Positions 59,657 to 64,000 of a stretch of 64,000 bases of DNA are shown here, in pieces. The position numbers and the translations under genes are program-made. The stretch spans positions 54,480 through 118,479 of the forward strand of contig NZ_NWSV01000016.1 in assembly GCF_002531935.1 (NCBI RefSeq). Reading direction: 5' to 3'. Position 1 is the stretch's first letter; every line of letters begins with the position of its first letter. The DNA comes from Rhizobium chutanense. GTDB lineage: Bacteria; Pseudomonadota; Alphaproteobacteria; Rhizobiales; Rhizobiaceae. The notes below the pieces were generated by a model. The model was not told the origin of the DNA. It ran no database searches and was given only the letters and a program-made list of their open reading frames with translations.

Positions 59657-61684
59657 TCAACCCTTCGCGAAATAACGTGTCAGCGCACCTTTCGTGCGGT
59701 TGACGTAGCCGTCCTGCCAGCTGTCATCGACGTTCAGAAAGCCCGACCAGCCCTTCTTGCCCTGCCGCTTCAGCTCCGCCTCGACCGCGCGGAAGCGGTA
59801 ATGATCATAGACGTCGAGGATATGGACGGCATAGGCTTCGGCCAGCGCGCGGTCGCCTTTGACGATCAGCATGTTCTCGTCATTGGCGTAGGAGGCCTTG
59901 AAGCCGAGATTGTGGCTGCCGAGGACCACGACGCAGTCCTCCGACAGGGGATCGATCACCAGCACCTTATCGTGAATGATGGCGCCGACCTTCTTGGCCG
60001 TCAGCTCCTCCGCGCCGAAATCCGCCAGGAGCTGACGGTCGTCGATGCGCGAGGCCCGGACGATCGAGACATTGGCCTCGTCGAACGTGTGAGGCGAGAC
60101 AGCGTCGACATCGTCGTCCTCATCGTCCGGATCGTTCTTCTTGCCGGCGACATAGTTGGGCATGGCCTGCGGGCTGGAAACTGCGCCGGTGACGATCAGC
60201 TTCTGATCCTTGAGGCCGATATCGATCGCCTCGCCGACAATGCAATCCCTGCCCGACTGGCCGGGATAGAAGGCCAGAAACAGCACGGCGTGCTCGGCAC
60301 GGCGCATCAGCCGGTAGACCTCGCGCAGGTCCGGCGGCGTCGCCTTGCCTTTCTTGCGGCTCTGCATGTTCGGCGAAAACCACGCTTCGACGGAAGCGCC
60401 ATTGCCGGTGGGCACAATGGAGGGCGTCTCGTTGGAGCTCCGGAATGCCTTGCTTTGCTGGTTGTCGGGCATGCCGTCGTCAAATTCGACGGGCACATCA
60501 AGCGTTGCATTGTCTTGCAGCATCCGCTCCCAATAGGACACATAGGCGGCGGCGACCGCATCGTTCCTGACGATCAGCGCATTGTTGGATTGGCCGGCCA
60601 GGCCGGTGGCCGTCCAGTTGGTGCTGCCGGTGAAGACGCTCCGATCCGCGCCGCCGGGCGGGATATGGACGACGAACTTGTTGTGGCCGATCTGGCTCGA
60701 ATTGTTGAACATCCGGTGGTGAATCTCGACGCCGGCCTCGATCAGCGCCTTGCGTGCGTGGGCATTGCGCACATCCCAGTCGTCACCGACCTTTCCGGTA
60801 TTGGCAAGGATGATGCGCAGCTTGTCCTTGTTGGCCAGCAGCAGGTCGAGCAGTTCCAGGTCTTCCAGCTCATAGAGGGCGACAAGGAAGCGGCCGGGCG
60901 CATTCATGAAATCCCTGAGCATCGGGATGACATCGCCGGCAAGATATTTTCGGATGCCGTTCGACGGCGTGGAAATCATGTCGATCAGTTCGTTCGGCTG
61001 CTTCACACCATCTTCCAGGAGCACGTTTCGCAGCCATTGGGCAGCGAGGATGCCGTTGGTGAAGGTGGAGCCGAACTGGCCCCGCTTGCGCGTCACATGC
61101 ACCGGATTGGTGGCGACAGCCGGCCCGAGATAACCGAGCGGCCGGGCAGGCCCCTCATAGGCCTTGACCGCGATTTTCTCGAAGGTGCCGTCATCCTTCT
61201 CGATCGGCTTGCCGTTTTTGTCCCGCTTGTTGATCTCGACGAGCTCAGGCGTCGGATCAGGCGCGGCCTGCATGCCGGGCTTCAGGTCGCCGAGCGGACG
61301 GATCTCATAACGCACATGGACCTCGTCGGGCCGCCGTTTCATCTCGTTGCGGCGCTTGCGCAGCGTCAGGTCACGCCAGGAGAGCTTCTGCACCGGCCAG
61401 AGCGATGTCGTCTGCGGCAGCCAATGCGGATTGCGCTGTCCCTTGAAGGCGACCCAGGCGGCGCAGGTCACCCGGTCCTCGCTGCCATCGGGCCTTATCG
61501 ACACGTTTCCCTGTTCGTCGAGATAAACGCGGACGACCTCGAACCCAAGGCATCCATCGATCTTGGCGTCGATGTCCCAGGCCACATAGGCGACCTCGTT
61601 GTTCACATAGGCATGCGCTGCAACAATCGTTCCCATGACCTGTCCCCCAGCCAGCACGGCAACATTGCTACCATTCCGTGTCAT
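59657..61684 (-). CDS. Phospholipase D-like protein with two HKD motifs
   Basis: The 675 residues have an N-terminal 170-residue region of unknown fold (AGGQVMGTIVAAHAYVNN). Two PLD halves follow: IGHNKFVVHIPPGG with GSTNWTATGLAGQSNN, and IIHDKVLVIDP with LGSHNLGFKASYANDENML. An acidic DDEDDDVD stretch separates part of the second half. The pair of HxK(x)4 motifs indicates a phosphodiesterase acting on phospholipids or nucleic acid. No signal peptide is seen. ATG 61684 was chosen over a TTG two codons earlier. It stands in an accessory block. Confidence 0.88.
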   Translation of the reverse strand: MTRNGSNVAVLAGGQVMGTIVAAHAYVNNEVAYVAWDIDAKIDGCLGFEVVRVYLDEQGNVSIRPDGSEDRVTCAAWVAFKGQRNPHWLPQTTSLWPVQKLSWRDLTLRKRRNEMKRRPDEVHVRYEIRPLGDLKPGMQAAPDPTPELVEINKRDKNGKPIEKDDGTFEKIAVKAYEGPARPLGYLGPAVATNPVHVTRKRGQFGSTFTNGILAAQWLRNVLLEDGVKQPNELIDMISTPSNGIRKYLAGDVIPMLRDFMNAPGRFLVALYELEDLELLDLLLANKDKLRIILANTGKVGDDWDVRNAHARKALIEAGVEIHHRMFNNSSQIGHNKFVVHIPPGGADRSVFTGSTNWTATGLAGQSNNALIVRNDAVAAAYVSYWERMLQDNATLDVPVEFDDGMPDNQQSKAFRSSNETPSIVPTGNGASVEAWFSPNMQSRKKGKATPPDLREVYRLMRRAEHAVLFLAFYPGQSGRDCIVGEAIDIGLKDQKLIVTGAVSSPQAMPNYVAGKKNDPDDEDDDVDAVSPHTFDEANVSIVRASRIDDRQLLADFGAEELTAKKVGAIIHDKVLVIDPLSEDCVVVLGSHNLGFKASYANDENMLIVKGDRALAEAYAVHILDVYDHYRFRAVEAELKRQGKKGWSGFLNVDDSWQDGYVNRTKGALTRYFAKG

Positions 61685-61899
61685 ATTCAAGCTGCTCGCG
61701 GCTGTTCATGCGTTCGATCGCCTTGTTAAAATCAGGCAAGTGCAACTCACAGAAATAGAAAGTGATATCTTCCGAAACCGCTCACACTTTTTTCCGCCAT
61801 GCTCTAAGGTGAAAACCTTCGGTTCCTGAAATGCACTTGTTTTGCCCCGATCTAATCGAATAAAGCGGAACAAGGAAAAGCAAGAAAGAGCGCCCGCCC
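61685..61899. promoter_or_regulatory. Divergent promoter region between the phospholipase-like gene and dxs
   Basis: These 215 bp are AT-rich compared with the surroundings (for example AGAAAGTGATATCTTCCGAA and CACTTTTTTCC around 61755-61795). Promoters for both flanking genes should lie here. No coding frame is credible. AAGGAAAAGC at 61870-61879 is the likely upstream leader of dxs. Confidence 0.5.
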
Positions 61900-63816
61900 G
61901 TGACACAACTGCCGAAGACCCCCCTGCTCGACCAGGTCATCTACCCCGCCGACCTGCGCAAGCTCGAGGATCGCGACCTGCCGCAGCTTGCCCGCGAGGT
62001 CCGGGACGAAATGATCGACGCGGTGTCGCGCACCGGCGGCCATCTCGGCGCCGGTCTCGGCGTGGTCGAGCTGACGATTGCCATCCACAGCGTCTTCGAC
62101 ACGCCGAACGATCGGCTGATTTTCGATGTCGGCCATCAATGCTATCCGCACAAGATCCTCACCGGCCGGCGCGACCGCATCCGCACGCTGCGCCAGGAAG
62201 ACGGGCTTTCCGGCTTCACCCGCCGGGCGGAAAGCGAATATGATCCGTTCGGGGCGGCGCATTCCTCGACCTCGATCTCGGCCGGTCTCGGCATGGCGAT
62301 CGCCGCCGATCTCGACAAGAACGACCGGCGCGTCATCGCCGTCATCGGCGACGGGGCAATGTCGGCCGGCATGGCCTATGAGGCGCTGAACAATGCCGGC
62401 GCACTCGATGCCCGCCTCATCGTCATCCTCAACGACAACGACATGTCGATCGCGCCGCCGACCGGCGCAATGAGCGCCTATCTCGCCCGCCTCGCTTCGG
62501 GGCGCACCTATATGGGCTTCCGCGACTTCGGCAAGAAGCTGACGGCCTATCTCGGCAAGAATATCGACCGGGCGATCACCCGCGCCGTCGAGCACGCCCG
62601 CGGCTACGTCACCGGCGGCACGATGTTCGAGGAGATGGGCTTCTATCATATCGGGCCGATCGACGGCCATTCCTTCGACCACCTGCTGCCCGTCCTGCGC
62701 AATGTGCGCGACAATGGCCGCGGGCCGGTGCTGATCCATGTCGTCACCCAGAAGGGCAAGGGTTATCCGCCGGCGGAAGCCGCTGCCGACAAATATCACG
62801 GCGTCAACAAGTTCGACGTCATCACCGGCGCCCAGGCGCGGGTCAAGCCGAATGCGCCGAGCTATACCAGCGTCTTTGCCGAGGCGCTGGTGCAGGAAGC
62901 GACCCTCGACGACAAGATCGTCGGCATCACCGCCGCCATGCCGAACGGCACCGGGCTCGACAAGCTCGCCGAAGCCTTTCCGTCCCGCTGTTTCGATGTC
63001 GGCATTGCCGAACAGCACGCCGTGACCTTCGCCGCCGGCTTGGCCGCGGAAGGTTACAAGCCGTTCGCCGCCCTCTATTCCACCTTCCTGCAGCGCGCCT
63101 ATGACCAGGTCGTGCACGACGTGGCAATCCAGGGACTGCCGGTGCGTTTCCCGATCGACCGTGCCGGCTTCGTCGGCGCCGACGGGCCGACCCATGCCGG
63201 CTCCTTCGACACCGCCTTCCTCGCCACCCTGCCCGGCTTCGTGGTGATGGCGGCGGCCGACGAGGCCGAACTCAAGCATATGGTGCGCACGGCAGCCGCC
63301 TATGATGCCGGCCCGATCTCCTTCCGCTATCCCCGCGGCGAAGGTGTCGGCGTCGACATGCCGGCGCGCGGCGAAATCCTGCAGATCGGCAAGGGCCGCA
63401 TCGTCAAGGAAGGCGCCAAGGTGGCGCTGCTTTCCTTCGGCACAAGGCTGGCCGACTGCCTGCTTGCCGCCGAAGATCTCGATGCCGCCGGGCTTTCGAC
63501 GACGGTCGCCGACGCGCGCTTCGCCAAGCCGCTCGACCACGAGCTGATCCGCCAGCTTGCCCGCCACCACGAGATGCTGATCACCGTCGAGGAAGGCTCG
63601 GTCGGCGGCTTCGGCAGCCAGGTGATGCAATATCTCTCAAGCGAAGGCCTGCTCGACAACGGCCTGAAGATCCGCTCGCTGGTCATGCCCGACATCTGGA
63701 TGGAGCAGGCCAAGCCGGAAGCGATGAACGCCCATGCCGGGCTCGATCGTGCGGGGATCGTGTCGACGGTTTTCCGGGCGCTCGGGCGCGGGGTTGCGGT
63801 TGGGGTTGCCGGGTAG
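61900..63816 (+). CDS. dxs: 1-Deoxy-D-xylulose-5-phosphate synthase
   Basis: Dxs condenses pyruvate and glyceraldehyde 3-phosphate with thiamine diphosphate, the entry into the MEP pathway. The 638 residues have HLGAGLGVVELTIAIH, the TPP motif GDGAMSAGMAYEALNNAG...NDNDMS, AEQHAVTFAAGLA with the catalytic Glu, and RYPRGEGVGVDMP. Full length is present. It starts with GTG at 61900 (VTQLPKTPLLDQVIYP). Its product feeds IspH, encoded at 23109. A family B repeat follows. Confidence 0.97.
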   Translation: MTQLPKTPLLDQVIYPADLRKLEDRDLPQLAREVRDEMIDAVSRTGGHLGAGLGVVELTIAIHSVFDTPNDRLIFDVGHQCYPHKILTGRRDRIRTLRQEDGLSGFTRRAESEYDPFGAAHSSTSISAGLGMAIAADLDKNDRRVIAVIGDGAMSAGMAYEALNNAGALDARLIVILNDNDMSIAPPTGAMSAYLARLASGRTYMGFRDFGKKLTAYLGKNIDRAITRAVEHARGYVTGGTMFEEMGFYHIGPIDGHSFDHLLPVLRNVRDNGRGPVLIHVVTQKGKGYPPAEAAADKYHGVNKFDVITGAQARVKPNAPSYTSVFAEALVQEATLDDKIVGITAAMPNGTGLDKLAEAFPSRCFDVGIAEQHAVTFAAGLAAEGYKPFAALYSTFLQRAYDQVVHDVAIQGLPVRFPIDRAGFVGADGPTHAGSFDTAFLATLPGFVVMAAADEAELKHMVRTAAAYDAGPISFRYPRGEGVGVDMPARGEILQIGKGRIVKEGAKVALLSFGTRLADCLLAAEDLDAAGLSTTVADARFAKPLDHELIRQLARHHEMLITVEEGSVGGFGSQVMQYLSSEGLLDNGLKIRSLVMPDIWMEQAKPEAMNAHAGLDRAGIVSTVFRALGRGVAVGVAG

Positions 63817-63841
63817 GATTATGTGAGGGCGTGCCGTGTGG

Positions 63842-63952
63842 CCCCCTCATCCGCCCTACGGGCACCTTCTCCCCGAGGGGAGAAGAGGGAATCGAGACGT
63901 CGCGGCAAGTCCCTTCTCCCCAGCGGGGAGAAGGTGCCGGCAGGCGGATGAG
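63842..63952. repeat. RIME-like repeat, family B, last copy
   Basis: CCCCCTCATCCGCCCTACGG, GCACCTTCTCCCCGAGGGGA, AAGTCCCTTCTCCCCAGCGG and GGAGAAGGTGCCGGCAGGCG make a full copy. It lies 26 bp after dxs. The final 48 bp of the window show no feature. Confidence 0.8.
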
Positions 63953-64000
63953 CATCTGTGTTTGATGTCAAGGCGGATTTGGGGTCCAGATGCGGTTTTT

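Noticed and set aside
59801..61729. 642-codon plus-strand frame opposite the phospholipase-like gene
   Set aside because: The minus-strand protein has two HKD motifs; the plus-strand translation has none.
61852..63630. 592-codon minus-strand frame opposite dxs
   Set aside because: dxs is full-length with all catalytic motifs; the antisense frame is a shadow.

Overview
The window is high-GC DNA from an alphaproteobacterium of the Rhizobiaceae, most likely the Rhizobium etli/leguminosarum group. The evidence is the ctaCDB-ctaG-ctaE oxidase operon beside tldD, a bioMNY biotin uptake operon, an AztABC-type zinc transporter, an IalB-like secreted protein, and several families of palindromic intergenic repeats of the kind rhizobia carry. 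It looks chromosomal: most genes are housekeeping. I see no rRNA, tRNA, CRISPR array, IS transposase or phage gene.

Layout. 1-1.2 kb: tail of a HAD hydrolase, a repeat, and an orphan HipB-like regulator fused to a stub of hipA. 1.2-8.4 kb: lipoprotein, thrC, M16 peptidase, GNAT acetyltransferase and a membrane PAS-GGDEF-EAL protein. 8.4-12.6 kb: Lrp-type regulator divergent from a three-gene, translationally coupled catabolic operon (2,3-diaminopropionate ammonia-lyase plus two M20 metallohydrolases). 12.7-14.4 kb: small secreted protein, Dabb protein, signal-less ModA-like binding protein. 14.4-17.1 kb: zinc uptake operon led by a 43-residue membrane peptide and preceded by two Zur-like operators. 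17.3-21.6 kb: clustered repeats, peroxiredoxin, DsbD-like protein, YqgE, CsbD, zinc-ribbon metallopeptidase. 21.6-25.3 kb: DUF983-SURF1-ispH-thrB-rnhA on the minus strand. 25.4-26.6 kb: an inserted CPT-like kinase gene wrapped in repeats. 26.6-31.9 kb: the aa3 cytochrome c oxidase operon. 32-43.8 kb: IalB-like protein, tldD, small enzymes, D,D-carboxypeptidase, polysaccharide deacetylase, pdxH, J-protein, fabI, phosphatase, orphan DUF1902 protein. 44-49.6 kb: CHASE-PAS-GGDEF-EAL protein, aroC, ribB fused to a degenerate GTP cyclohydrolase II half. 49.8-56.3 kb: YcaQ-like protein, bioMNY, then a looser stretch with an acyltransferase, a Gly/Asp/Cys-rich secreted peptide, a 2H phosphoesterase and a thioesterase. 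56.6-63.8 kb: HDAC-like protein and xseB, then dxs, split by an SDR, a pirin and a two-HKD phospholipase D-like protein.

How the genes connect. SURF1, CtaG, CtaB, the 45-residue CoxF-like peptide and probably DUF983 serve assembly of the CtaC/D/E oxidase. ThrC and ThrB are the last two steps of threonine synthesis, but lie 18 kb apart. IspH and Dxs are the last and first steps of the MEP isoprenoid pathway. The two GGDEF/EAL proteins affect cyclic di-GMP; one has a broken GGDEF motif and should act only as a phosphodiesterase.

Most interesting. (1) The dpaL-M20-M20 operon, which could let a legume symbiont use diaminopropionate-type plant amino acids such as beta-ODAP. (2) The Zur-controlled membrane micropeptide at the head of the zinc operon. 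(3) The decayed hipBA locus. (4) The Gly/Asp/Cys-rich peptide gene with its own terminator. (5) The cargo and repeats inserted between the oxidase structural operon and its assembly genes. All functional statements come from motif recognition by eye; no database search was run.
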